A stretch of DNA of 64,000 bases from Nocardia cerradoensis NBRC 101014 (GTDB taxonomy: Bacteria > Actinomycetota > Actinomycetes > Mycobacteriales > Mycobacteriaceae). Numbering within the stretch: the stretch's first letter is position 1; every line of letters starts with the position of its first letter. The stretch covers positions 23,624-87,623 of the forward strand of contig NZ_BAFW01000048.1 in assembly GCF_000308535.1 (NCBI RefSeq), given 5' to 3'. Below are positions 1 through 8,718 of the stretch, one piece after another. The translations under genes and the position numbers were made by a program. The notes beneath the pieces were generated by a model that saw nothing but the letters and a program-made list of their open reading frames with translations, was not told the origin of the DNA and ran no database searches.

Positions 1-276
1 CACGAACCCGAGATCATCGACGCGAAGGTGGCCGCCGGCACGGTGGTCCTGGAAACCCTGCCCGAGCGCGGCGGCAAGATCGTGCTCACTCCCGAACAGG
101 CCGACGCCTGGCTGAACGCCCTCAACGACGTGCGGCTGGCGCTGGGCACCGCACTGGGCATCGACGCCGACACGCCCGACCAGCTCGATCCCGACGATCC
201 GCGCGCCCCGCACCTGGACGTCTACCACTGGCTCACCTGGATGCAGGATTCGCTGCTGCACGCCCTCGCTCCCTGA
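1..276 (+). CDS. DUF2017 family protein, C-terminal part (cut by window start)
   Basis: The frame is open from base 1, so the gene begins before the window; only about 91 C-terminal residues are visible. The sequence (ETLPERGGKIVLTPEQADAW, then DVYHWLTWMQDSLLHAL) fits the actinobacterial DUF2017 family, which in mycobacteria sits next to clpS and upstream of the P1-family hydrolase, as here. No enzymatic function is established for the family. A GTG lies at 28, but the upstream frame is open and the family is longer (about 180 residues), so that codon is internal. The P1 hydrolase starts 42 bp after the stop. Confidence 0.75.
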   Translation, partial: HEPEIIDAKVAAGTVVLETLPERGGKIVLTPEQADAWLNALNDVRLALGTALGIDADTPDQLDPDDPRAPHLDVYHWLTWMQDSLLHALAP

Positions 277-318
277 CTCCACTCGCGCTCGCGGATTTCC
301 ACGTCTGCAGGAGGACAT

Positions 319-1377
319 GTGACTTCGGTGCCGGGATCTCGGGACTCGATCACCGATGTGGCGGGTGTGCTGGTCGGCCACCACCACGAACTCGATCCGG
401 ACGCGACGCTCGGTTCCGGCGCCGCGACGGGCTGCACCGTGGTGCGCGTGCCGGGCGGGGCCACCGCGTCGGTCGATGTGCGGGGCGGCGGACCGGGGAC
501 CCGCGAGACCGATCTGCTCGATCCCGGCCAGACGGTGCGGCAGGTGAACGCGGTGCTGCTCACCGGCGGCAGCGCCTACGGGCTGGCGGCCGCCGACGGG
601 GTGATGCGCCGGCTCGAGGAGGACGGCGAGGGCATTCCGATGGATCCGGCCGACCCCTCGCGAGTGGTGCCGATCGTTCCCGGTGCGGTGATCTTCGATC
701 TACCGGTGGGAGCGTGGGATATCCGGCCGACCGCGGAATTCGGTTATCGCGCAACGTGTTCGGCGGGCGAGACTTTCGAATGCGGCAGTGTGGGTGCCGG
801 CACGGGTGCGCGAGCCGGTTCCATCAAGGGTGGAATCGGTACGGCCAGTGTGCGTTTCACCGCGGGTCCGGCCGCCGGTCACACCGTCGGGGCGCTGGTG
901 GTCGCCAATCCGGTCGGCTCGGTATTCGATCCGCGTACCGGCCTGCCGTGGGGTGCGGGTACCTCCGGACCGGAGCATTTCGGTCTGGCACCCGCGACCG
1001 CCGAAGCGCTGGCCCGCGCCAACGCCCTGCCGGTGAAGGGAACGGTGCTCAACACCACCATCGGTGTGGTGGCCACCGATGCCGCGCTGGATCCGGCGGG
1101 ATGTCGCCGCCTCGCCGTCACCGCGCACGACGGTCTGGCGCGCGCGATCCGGCCCGCTCATTCCCCGCTCGACGGCGACACGCTGTTCGCCCTGGCCACC
1201 GGCACGACCACCGCGGAGTCGAATATCCCACTGCCACCCGCGTTTCCGGCGGACCTGCTGCTGCTCGACGAACTGTGCACCGCGGCCGCGGTCTGTGTGG
1301 AGCGGGCGATCGTGGACGCGATCCTGCGGGCGAACCCGGTGGCCGGCATCCCGACCTACCGGGAGTTGTTCGGCTGA
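319..1377 (+). CDS. P1 family peptidase (DmpA/NylC-type N-terminal nucleophile hydrolase)
   Basis: This 352-residue protein has the features of the P1 self-processing hydrolases: an N-terminal VLVGHHHE segment, the LLTGGSAYGLAAADG motif near residues 80-94, and the processing site NTTIGVVATDA at about 245-255. In this family the chain is cut before the Thr/Ser after Asn, here Thr246, which becomes the nucleophile. Substrates vary (D-aminopeptidase, beta-peptides, nylon oligomers), so the substrate is not predicted. The GTG start at 319 follows AGGAGGA (309-315) at short spacing; the overlapping ATG at 317 runs straight into TGA. In M. tuberculosis the homologue (Rv1333) lies just before mec, matching this order. 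Confidence 0.85.
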   Translation: MTSVPGSRDSITDVAGVLVGHHHELDPDATLGSGAATGCTVVRVPGGATASVDVRGGGPGTRETDLLDPGQTVRQVNAVLLTGGSAYGLAAADGVMRRLEEDGEGIPMDPADPSRVVPIVPGAVIFDLPVGAWDIRPTAEFGYRATCSAGETFECGSVGAGTGARAGSIKGGIGTASVRFTAGPAAGHTVGALVVANPVGSVFDPRTGLPWGAGTSGPEHFGLAPATAEALARANALPVKGTVLNTTIGVVATDAALDPAGCRRLAVTAHDGLARAIRPAHSPLDGDTLFALATGTTTAESNIPLPPAFPADLLLLDELCTAAAVCVERAIVDAILRANPVAGIPTYRELFG

Positions 1378-1540
1378 GCCCCGGCCGGCCTCCGGCGAGG
1401 CATTTCGCGCCGTGTGATGCGCTATATCAGGCCCGCCCGCGCGGTGGGTGGGAATAGCCGAATATCCTCGGCCGTTGACGGCAGCGATACGACCCGCGCG
1501 GGCCGGGCGCGTCGCGGGCGTGAGCGGAAGGATTCGAACT

Positions 1541-1963
1541 GTGCTGGTGATCAGGGCCGATCTCGTGGATGCGATGGTGGCGCATGCCCGCGCCGATCAT
1601 CCCGACGAGGCCTGCGGTGTGATCGCCGGCGCCGAGGGCTCCGACCGCCCCGAGCGTTTCGTGGCCATGATCAACGCCGAGCGCTCGCCCACCTTCTACC
1701 GGTTCGACTCCGGCGAGCAGTTGCGGGTCTGGCGGGAGATGGACGACCGTGACGAGGAGCCGGTGGTGATCTACCACTCGCACACCGCCACGGAGGCCTA
1801 TCCCAGCCGGACGGACATCTCGTACGCCTCCGAGCCCAACGCCCACTACGTGCTGGTGTCCACCCGCGACCCGCAGGAGCACGAACTGCGCAGCTACCGG
1901 ATCCTCGACGGTGTGGTCACCGAGGAACCGGTGAAGATCGTGACCGAGTACCCCTCGGCCTGA
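1541..1963 (+). CDS. mec: Mec, JAMM-family zinc metalloprotease for CysO
   Basis: The 140-residue product carries the JAMM zinc motif: Glu23 in PDEACG, His79 and His81 in HSHTATEAY, and Asp92. In mycobacteria Mec removes cysteine from the CysO-cysteine adduct, releasing cysteine and regenerating the sulfur carrier. The frame is open further upstream, but GTG 1541 is preferred because GGAAGGA (1526-1532) lies 8 nt before it and the protein then begins VLVIRADLV as in Rv1334. cysO follows after 47 bp and cysM after that, so the three genes form one cysteine-biosynthesis operon. The 163 bp upstream (1378-1540) holds no other gene that I can see. Confidence 0.93.
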   Translation: MLVIRADLVDAMVAHARADHPDEACGVIAGAEGSDRPERFVAMINAERSPTFYRFDSGEQLRVWREMDDRDEEPVVIYHSHTATEAYPSRTDISYASEPNAHYVLVSTRDPQEHELRSYRILDGVVTEEPVKIVTEYPSA

Positions 1964-2010
1964 GCCCGACGCGTCCGCGAACCAGGCGACCAGAAGAAAC
2001 AGGAGCACCC

Positions 2011-3263
<1,253 letters not shown>

Positions 3264-3380
3264 TGGTTCCGGTGAACCGGTCGCCCCGTCCGCATCGCCG
3301 GTCCGAGTGCCGGTCCTCGCCGCAGCGGTACCGTTGAGGGCGAGCGACCGGACGACCGGTCTCGCGAGGAGGTGATGGCG

Positions 3381-4157
3381 ATGGCCGAGCAGATGGGTCC
3401 GTCCTTCGACCCGGATCGGATTGCCGCACTGCGGGCCGAATTGCAGAAGTCCGCGGGAACGCCCGCCGGTTCCGTACCGTCCGGTTCGCAGTTTCCCTCG
3501 CCCCGGCCCGCCGCCGCAGCACCGCCGTCCGCGTCGGAGCCCGGACGTACCGCCGCGCTGAAGTTGTTGTGGCAGCGGGCAATTGCGATGACTCTCACGT
3601 TCGTGGCGTTGCTCTACGCGGTCGAGGGAGTCGACACCGTCTCCCATCACGACCTCGACGCTGCGGGGGTGCGGCCCCGGACGGCCGAGGGTCTGGAGGG
3701 GATCGTCTTCGCCCCCGTCCTGCACGCGAACTGGGCGCATCTGCTCGGCAACACCCTGCCGGTGATCGTGCTGGGACTGCTGACGCTGCTCACCGGGATC
3801 GGTCGCGGACTGGCCGCCACCGCGATCGTCTGGGTCGTGGCCGGGGTCGGCACCTGGCTCACCGGGGCGAGTGGTTCGGTACACATCGGCGCCTCGGTGC
3901 TGGTGTTCGGCTGGCTGACCTATCTGATCTCGCGCGGCCTGTTCACCCGCAACCTGTGGCAGATTCTGGTGGGTGTCGTCGTGGGTCTGCTGTACGGCTC
4001 GATTCTGTGGGGTGTACTGCCCGGCCAGGCCGGAATCTCTTGGCAAGGGCATCTTTTCGGTGCGTTGGGTGGACTGCTGGCCGGCTGGGTACTCTCATCG
4101 AATGAACGTCGTCATCGTCGCGGGGAGAGTGCCGGCCGCCTCGCATCGTCGGGGTGA
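3381..4157 (+). CDS. Rhomboid family intramembrane serine protease
   Basis: A 258-residue polytopic membrane protein. A hydrophilic Pro/Ala-rich N-terminus of about 60 residues is followed by six hydrophobic segments. The NTLPVIVLGLL loop, the HIGASVLVFG segment (candidate nucleophile Ser172) and WQGHLFGALGG (His224) mark the catalytic Ser-His dyad. It corresponds in position to Rv1337 after cysM. Three in-frame starts exist (3372, 3375, 3381); 3381 is chosen because AGGAGG (3367-3372) then has 8 nt spacing. Substrates are unknown. M. tuberculosis has murI next, but here an MBL-fold gene follows after only 69 bp. Confidence 0.88.
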   Translation: MAEQMGPSFDPDRIAALRAELQKSAGTPAGSVPSGSQFPSPRPAAAAPPSASEPGRTAALKLLWQRAIAMTLTFVALLYAVEGVDTVSHHDLDAAGVRPRTAEGLEGIVFAPVLHANWAHLLGNTLPVIVLGLLTLLTGIGRGLAATAIVWVVAGVGTWLTGASGSVHIGASVLVFGWLTYLISRGLFTRNLWQILVGVVVGLLYGSILWGVLPGQAGISWQGHLFGALGGLLAGWVLSSNERRHRRGESAGRLASSG

Positions 4158-4226
4158 CTGCGGAACTCGGCCGGCGATTTGGGGGATCCCCAGTTGAGTG
4201 AGAATGCAGCGTGGCAGCATGGGGGA

Positions 4227-4991
4227 ATGCGACTCACCGTCCTCGGGTGTTCGGGCAGTGTGTCCGGCCCGGATTCCCCTGCGTCGGGCTATTTGCTGAC
4301 CGGTCCGGATATGACCCCCACCGTGATCGATTTCGGTCCCGGCGTGCTGGGCGCGTTGCAGCGTTACCTGGATCCCGGCGAGGTCGACATCTTCCTCACC
4401 CATCTGCACGCCGATCACTGCCTGGACCTGCCCGGATTGCTGGTGTGGCGGCGGTATCACCCGAACCCGCCGACCGGGAAGGCGATCGTGCAGGGCCCCT
4501 CGGATTCGGCGCTGCGGATCGGCAACGCCTCGGCCGAGATCGGCGGCGAATGCGACGACTGGTCCGACGTGATCGATATGCGCGCCTGGGAAGAGGGTGC
4601 CGAGGTGCGTTTCGGTCCCGGCCACACGGTGGTCGCCCGCCGGATGTACCACCCGCCGGAGTCCTACGGCCTGCGCATCACCACCGCCGCCGGCCGGACC
4701 CTGGTCTACACGGGTGATACCGCCTTGTGCCCCGCGGTGTTCGAACTCGCGGAGGGCGCCGACGTGCTGCTCTCGGAGGCCTCGTGGACCCACGATCCGG
4801 CCAATCGCCCACCGGGCATTCACCTTTCGGGTACCGAGGCCGGAATGATCGCCGCCCGTGCGGGTGTCGGCGAACTGCTGCTCACCCACATCCCGCCGTG
4901 GACCTCGCGCGAGGATGTCATCGCGGAGGCCAAAGAGCAGTTCAGCGGACCCGTGCACGCCGTCTCGCCGGGTGAGGTCATCGAAATCTGA
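4227..4991 (+). CDS. MBL-fold hydrolase, Rv1339-like cyclic nucleotide phosphodiesterase
   Basis: The 254-residue protein begins MRLTVLGCSGSVSGPDSPASGY and has the metallo-beta-lactamase metal motif HLHADH (59-64), with further ligands in GDTALCP and LLLTHIPPW. It is closely related to M. tuberculosis Rv1339, described as an atypical cAMP phosphodiesterase related to tRNase Z-like proteins. ATG 4227 follows a GGGGGA stretch and gives the conserved N-terminus; upstream in-frame codons add residues that are not conserved. rph follows after a repeat-filled 102-bp spacer. The nucleotide activity is inferred from the orthologue. Confidence 0.85.
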   Translation: MRLTVLGCSGSVSGPDSPASGYLLTGPDMTPTVIDFGPGVLGALQRYLDPGEVDIFLTHLHADHCLDLPGLLVWRRYHPNPPTGKAIVQGPSDSALRIGNASAEIGGECDDWSDVIDMRAWEEGAEVRFGPGHTVVARRMYHPPESYGLRITTAAGRTLVYTGDTALCPAVFELAEGADVLLSEASWTHDPANRPPGIHLSGTEAGMIAARAGVGELLLTHIPPWTSREDVIAEAKEQFSGPVHAVSPGEVIEI

Positions 4992-4998
4992 GCACGCA

Positions 4999-5060
4999 CC
5001 CCGCCGGGGCGGAGATGTCGGTGCCCCACCGGGGCGAAGATGTCGGTGCCCCGCCGGGGG
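4999..5060. repeat. Tandem 25-bp repeat with hairpin cores (2.5 copies)
   Basis: Two consecutive 25-bp units (4999-5023 and 5024-5048, two mismatches) and a partial third (5049-5060) fill the spacer between the MBL gene and rph. Each unit opens with CCCCGCCGGGG or CCCCACCGGGG, a short hairpin core, followed by cGgAgATGTCGGTG. It could act as a series of weak terminators or RNA-processing stems; that is inference. Confidence 0.75.
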
Positions 5061-5081
5061 AGGGGCGTCGTACCCATCCCT

Positions 5082-5087
5082 TAGGCT
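5082..5087 (+). promoter_or_regulatory. Leaderless -10 element of rph (TAGGCT)
   Basis: TAGGCT fits the actinobacterial TAnnnT -10 and ends 6 nt before the GTG start of rph, with no Shine-Dalgarno between them. This geometry puts transcription and translation starts at the same base. Confidence 0.55.
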
Positions 5088-5093
5088 GGCGTT

Positions 5094-5861
5094 GTGTCTA
5101 GACGAGCCGATGGCAGAGCGGACGACGAACTCCGCGAGGTAAGGATCACCCGGGGATTCACCACGCATCCGGCGGGTTCGGTACTGGTCGAATTCGGTCA
5201 GACGCGGGTGATGTGCACCGCGAGCGTCACCGAGGGGGTGCCCCCCTGGCGGCGCGATTCCGGATTGGGCTGGCTCACAGCCGAATACGCGATGCTACCG
5301 GCCGCCACCCACACCCGCAGCGGGCGCGAATCGGTGAAGGGCAGGGTCGGCGGGCGCACCCAGGAGATCAGCCGACTGGTGGGCCGGTCGCTGCGGGCAT
5401 GCATCGACCTGGCCGCGATCGGCGAGAACACCATCGCCCTCGACTGCGACGTCCTGCAGGCCGACGGCGGCACCCGCACCGCCGCGATCACCGGCGCCTA
5501 CGTTGCGCTGTCGGACGCGATCACCTACCTGGCCGCCGCCGGACGCCTGGCCGACCCGCAGCCGATCTCGTGCATGATCGCCGCGGTCAGCGTCGGCGTG
5601 GTCGACGGGCGGGTGCGCCTGGACCTGCCGTACGAAGAGGATTCGCGCGCCGAGGTCGATATGAACGTGGTCGCGACCGATACCGGCACGCTGGTCGAGA
5701 TCCAGGGCACCGGCGAGGGCGCCACCTTCCCCCGCTCCACCCTGGACAAGCTGCTGGATTCCGCGCTGGCCGGCTGCGAGCAGCTGTTCGAGGTGCAGAA
5801 GCAGGCGCTCGCGCTGCCGTATCCGGGGCAGCTGCCCGAGCCGGGCGAGAAGAGGAAGTAA
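5094..5861 (+). CDS. rph: Ribonuclease PH
   Basis: A 255-residue phosphorolytic 3'-5' exoribonuclease that trims tRNA 3' ends. It starts [20 protein letters not shown] like other RNase PH proteins and contains the signature segments [44 protein letters not shown] and [20 protein letters not shown]. The GTG start at 5094 fits the family N-terminus and a leaderless promoter. rdgB overlaps its stop by one base (TAATG), the same pair as Rv1340-Rv1341. Confidence 0.96.
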   Translation: MSRRADGRADDELREVRITRGFTTHPAGSVLVEFGQTRVMCTASVTEGVPPWRRDSGLGWLTAEYAMLPAATHTRSGRESVKGRVGGRTQEISRLVGRSLRACIDLAAIGENTIALDCDVLQADGGTRTAAITGAYVALSDAITYLAAAGRLADPQPISCMIAAVSVGVVDGRVRLDLPYEEDSRAEVDMNVVATDTGTLVEIQGTGEGATFPRSTLDKLLDSALAGCEQLFEVQKQALALPYPGQLPEPGEKRK

Positions 5862-6469
5862 TGGCGCGCCGGGTACTGGTGGCCAGCCGCAACGCCAAGA
5901 AGCTCGGCGAATTGCGCCGCATCCTCGACGAGGCGGGAGTCGCGGGTCTCGAGATCGTCGGCCTGGACGAGGTGCCGCCGTTCCCGGAGGCCCCCGAAAC
6001 GGGTGCGACGTTCGAGGAGAACGCGCTCGCCAAGGCTCGCGACGGCGCGGCGGCCACCGGATTACCTTGTGTGGCAGACGATTCCGGCCTCGCCGTCGAC
6101 GCGCTCAACGGGATGCCGGGCGTGCTGTCCGCGCGCTGGTCGGGCCGCCACGGCGACGACGCGGCGAACAACGACCTGCTGCTGGCCCAGCTGGGAGACG
6201 TCCCCGAAGACCGCCGCGGCGCCCGCTTCGTCTCGGCCTGCGCCCTGGTCGCCGACGGCCGCGAGGTCGTCACGATCGGTGAATGGCCGGGCACGATCGC
6301 GCGAAAGCCGGTCGGCGACGGCGGTTTCGGCTACGACCCGCTGTTCCTCCCGGACGGCGAAAAGGTCTCGGCGGCCCAGCTCACCCCGGCGGACAAGGAC
6401 GCCGCCTCCCACCGCGGCCGGGCCCTCCGCGCCCTGCTCCCCGCACTGGCAGACCTGGCGAAGTCCTGA
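5861..6469 (+). CDS. rdgB: Non-canonical purine NTP pyrophosphatase (RdgB/HAM1)
   Basis: A 202-residue house-cleaning enzyme that hydrolyses dITP/XTP to monophosphates. Diagnostic segments are LVASRNAKKLGELRRIL (phosphate and metal binding), TFEENALAKA, CVADDSGLAVDALNGMPGVLSARW and GDGGFGYDPLF, with the C-terminal SHRGRALRAL. The ATG overlaps the rph stop by one base, so the two genes are translationally coupled. A strong stem-loop follows 5 bp after the stop. Confidence 0.95.
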   Translation: MARRVLVASRNAKKLGELRRILDEAGVAGLEIVGLDEVPPFPEAPETGATFEENALAKARDGAAATGLPCVADDSGLAVDALNGMPGVLSARWSGRHGDDAANNDLLLAQLGDVPEDRRGARFVSACALVADGREVVTIGEWPGTIARKPVGDGGFGYDPLFLPDGEKVSAAQLTPADKDAASHRGRALRALLPALADLAKS

Positions 6470-6474
6470 AACAT

Positions 6475-6510
6475 GACTCCCGCGCACCCCTGACCGCGTG
6501 CGCGGGAGTC
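6475..6510 (+). terminator. Stem-loop terminator after rdgB
   Basis: GACTCCCGCGCA (6475-6486) pairs perfectly with TGCGCGGGAGTC (6499-6510) around a 12-nt loop, directly after the rdgB stop. Only a weak T-rich tract (TGTTC) follows, which is usual in high-GC actinomycetes. Confidence 0.7.
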
Positions 6511-6522
6511 TGTTCGAACAGA
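6509..6522. promoter_or_regulatory. 14-bp perfect palindrome TCTGTTCGAACAGA
   Basis: An uninterrupted dyad lies between rdgB and the convergent DUF3817 gene. It contains the GTTCGAAC core that resembles actinobacterial LexA boxes, but the position, downstream of both genes, makes an operator role doubtful. It may only extend the terminator. About 150 bp between it and 6670 hold nothing recognisable. Confidence 0.4.
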
Positions 6523-6669
6523 TCTCGGTCACCGCTGATCTGGTGAGCACATGGGTAACTCACCGGGTACGGGCCGACTTGCTACCGACTGACCGTCGGC
6601 CGCCAACGCGAGTTTTCCCGCACCTGAGTCCGGCCTGAAGACTCGGAGAGGCGGCTCAGCGGCTGAGTC

Positions 6670-7077
6670 TCAGCTCAAGAATTCGGCTCGGACCTGCCGG
6701 GTGCGGTAGTGCTCGCAGACGAAGGACAGGAACGGGATGGTGCCGGCCAGGGCGGTGATCACCAGCGTGAGCGGCTTCCAGCGCGTCTTGATGCCCAGGT
6801 CGATGGTGAACACCAGGTACAGCATGTAGAAGATGCCGTGGATCTGGCCGACGTAGAACAGCCAGTGCGGCGCCTTGCTGCTGTCGTCGAGCAGCAGGTA
6901 CTTGTACACCATCTCCGCGCACAACAGCAGCAGCCAGACACCGGTGATGTAGGCGAGCACGCGGTAGCGGGTCAGCGCCGAGCGGATGCGGGCGGTGTCG
7001 CGGGCCGCGGGGGCCGGCGTGGCGGCCGGTGCCGGTGTGGTGGTGGCGGCCGGGGTGGTGGGGTGGTCGGCGCTCAA
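6670..7077 (-). CDS. DUF3817 integral membrane protein
   Basis: A 135-residue protein with an Ala/Pro/Thr-rich N-terminus (about 30 residues) and three hydrophobic segments. The GQIHGIFYMLYLVFTIDLGIK region and the C-terminal FLSFVCEHYRTRQ are typical of DUF3817, a family with no known function. It corresponds to Rv1342c. The likely start is TTG 7077, which overlaps the stop of the upstream LprD-like gene by 4 nt (TTGA), so the pair is co-transcribed from the right. The homologous pair follows rdgB in M. tuberculosis. Confidence 0.8.
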   Translation of the reverse strand: MSADHPTTPAATTTPAPAATPAPAARDTARIRSALTRYRVLAYITGVWLLLLCAEMVYKYLLLDDSSKAPHWLFYVGQIHGIFYMLYLVFTIDLGIKTRWKPLTLVITALAGTIPFLSFVCEHYRTRQVRAEFLS

Positions 7078-7556
7078 CCGGCTCTCCTCTCGGTGTCGGG
7101 GCCGTCGAGCCCCACGGCGTGCATCCGCTCGCGCACATCCTGTGCGTGCAGATCGGCAAGATATTTGTTGTATTCAGCCAGCACCGGATCGTCGTCGCGG
7201 GGGGCCGTCGGCCGTTCGGGCAGAATCCCGGCCGGGATCTCGCGCGGGGCAGCCCGTTCGACCCGTCGCCGGGCCGGGGCCGCGGAGTCGGCCGGGCGCG
7301 ATGGCTCGGCGGTCTCCGGCGCCTCGGTGTGCTGGGCGGCGGTATCGCGCTCGAGCCGCACGAACCGGAAGTAGGCGAAGACCACGAATCCGGCGAACAG
7401 CGGCCATTGCAGCGCGTAGCCGAGGTTCTGCGCGGTTCCGGACGAGGATTCGAACCGTCCCCACTGCCACCAGCCCAGCCCCAGGCAGGCCAGCGCGGCC
7501 ACGACCACCAAGATGATCAGGGCCGGGCGACGATGTGGTGCGGACACGCCTACCAC
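7074..7556 (-). CDS. LprD-like membrane protein
   Basis: A 160-residue protein with two hydrophobic segments in the first 65 residues (LIILVVVAALACLGLGWW and LQWPLFAGFVVFAYF). The WWQWGRFESSSGTAQNLGYALQWP segment between them is typical of the Rv1343c/LprD family. The rest is a charged cytoplasmic or periplasmic tail ending in DPVLAEYNKYLADLHAQD. LprD of M. tuberculosis is called a lipoprotein, but I see no clear lipobox here. GTG 7556 is used; GTG 7547 is an alternative. Function unknown. Confidence 0.7.
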   Translation of the reverse strand: MVGVSAPHRRPALIILVVVAALACLGLGWWQWGRFESSSGTAQNLGYALQWPLFAGFVVFAYFRFVRLERDTAAQHTEAPETAEPSRPADSAAPARRRVERAAPREIPAGILPERPTAPRDDDPVLAEYNKYLADLHAQDVRERMHAVGLDGPDTERRAG

Positions 7557-7611
7557 GGTACCCGGTCTACTACACGGCCCGTAGTGTGAGGTGCCCGCCG
7601 ATCACCGCTGG

Positions 7612-8487
7612 TCAGAATTTATAGGTGACGCCGGTCAGCCGTTCGGATTCCTCCCACAGCCGCCGCTGCAGATCGGTGTTCTTCGACAGCGAACTCGACG
7701 GTGACGGCCGGACCGGGCCGCGGGAACCGAACAGCAGCGTGGGCCCCCAGTAGGTGTTCGGATCGGCGTCCGGCACGGTGGCCGCGAAGAGGCTCGACTC
7801 GGCGGCCTTGCGTGGCGAGTGCCCGGCCAGGGCGATGAAGGGCTTGGCGACCTTGTCGAGCGGGGTCTCGGTGCGGGTGAACAGATCGGTGGGCGAGACG
7901 CCGGGGTGTACGGCGTAGGACCGGATGGCCGATCCCGATTCGGCCAGGCGTCGCTGCAGTTCCCGGGCGAACATCAGATTCGACAGCTTCGACTGGGCGT
8001 AGGCGAGGTTGCGCTGGTAGCGGCGGTTCTCGTAGTTGAGGTCGTCGATCCACAGCTTCGGGGTCTGCCGGTGCGCGATGCTGGCGAGGCTGATCACACG
8101 GTCGCCGATGCGGTCCAGCAGCAGTCCGGTCAGCGCGAAGTGCCCGAGATGGTTGACCCCCCACTGGGTTTCGAATCCGTCCGCGGTACGCGAGAAGGGG
8201 ATGTTCATCAGTCCCGCGTTGTTGATCAGCACATCGAATTCCCCGGTGCGCTCGGCGAATTCGCGAATCGATGCGAGGTCGGCCAGATCCAGCGCGGATA
8301 CCCGGACGTCTCCGTCGATGCCGTCGGCGACCTGCTGGGCGGTCGAGGTATTGCGGCAGGCCATGATCACGGTCGCCCCCTTGGCCGCCAGCGCCCGGGT
8401 GGTGTGCTTGCCGATACCGCCGTTGGCCCCGGTGATCACGAACGTGCGTCCGTGCTGCGCCGGGATCTCGCTGGGATTCCACGCCAT
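7612..8487 (-). CDS. Short-chain dehydrogenase (retinol-dehydrogenase-like SDR)
   Basis: The 291-residue protein has the SDR cofactor motif TGANGGIG (19-26), NNAG (89-92) and the catalytic Tyr163-x3-Lys167 (YAQSK). An Arg after the second strand (MACRN, residues 43-46) suggests NADP(H) preference. The long C-terminal region (SSLFAATVPDADPNTYWGP) is typical of the RDH/WWOX-like group common in actinomycetes. ATG 8487 has GAGG 7 nt upstream. The gene diverges from the MFS gene, with a dyad in the shared upstream region. Substrate not predicted. Confidence 0.85.
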   Translation of the reverse strand: MAWNPSEIPAQHGRTFVITGANGGIGKHTTRALAAKGATVIMACRNTSTAQQVADGIDGDVRVSALDLADLASIREFAERTGEFDVLINNAGLMNIPFSRTADGFETQWGVNHLGHFALTGLLLDRIGDRVISLASIAHRQTPKLWIDDLNYENRRYQRNLAYAQSKLSNLMFARELQRRLAESGSAIRSYAVHPGVSPTDLFTRTETPLDKVAKPFIALAGHSPRKAAESSLFAATVPDADPNTYWGPTLLFGSRGPVRPSPSSSLSKNTDLQRRLWEESERLTGVTYKF

Positions 8488-8547
8488 GGTGAGACCTCAC
8501 TTTTTACCGTTGGGGAAAGGAGCCTCGTCGCATCCTCACCGCACGAC

Positions 8548-8563
8548 CTTACTTCAGAGTAAG
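8548..8563. promoter_or_regulatory. Dyad CTTACT-TCAG-AGTAAG
   Basis: A 6+4+6 perfect inverted repeat lies 60 bp upstream of the SDR start. It is a reasonable operator for an unlinked regulator acting on the SDR gene; no regulator gene is adjacent. The rest of the 230-bp intergenic region has only a weak CATACT hexamer 6 nt before the MFS start. Confidence 0.4.
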
Positions 8564-8718
8564 TTCCGGCGGTAGGGTTCTGTCACAGTGTCCTCAGGGT
8601 ATCGATCGTGGTTTCGGCACGCCCGATTTGAGTGCCGGAGATTTGCGGTGTCGGCGAGCGAGCTGGCGTATTGCCGTGTTGCGCCGACCGAATCGGACTC
8701 AGGGCACATACTGAGCTA

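Noticed and set aside
5861..6469. Start of rdgB further upstream within rph
   Set aside because: The frame is open upstream only because of GC bias; ATG 5861 matches the family start and overlaps the rph stop.
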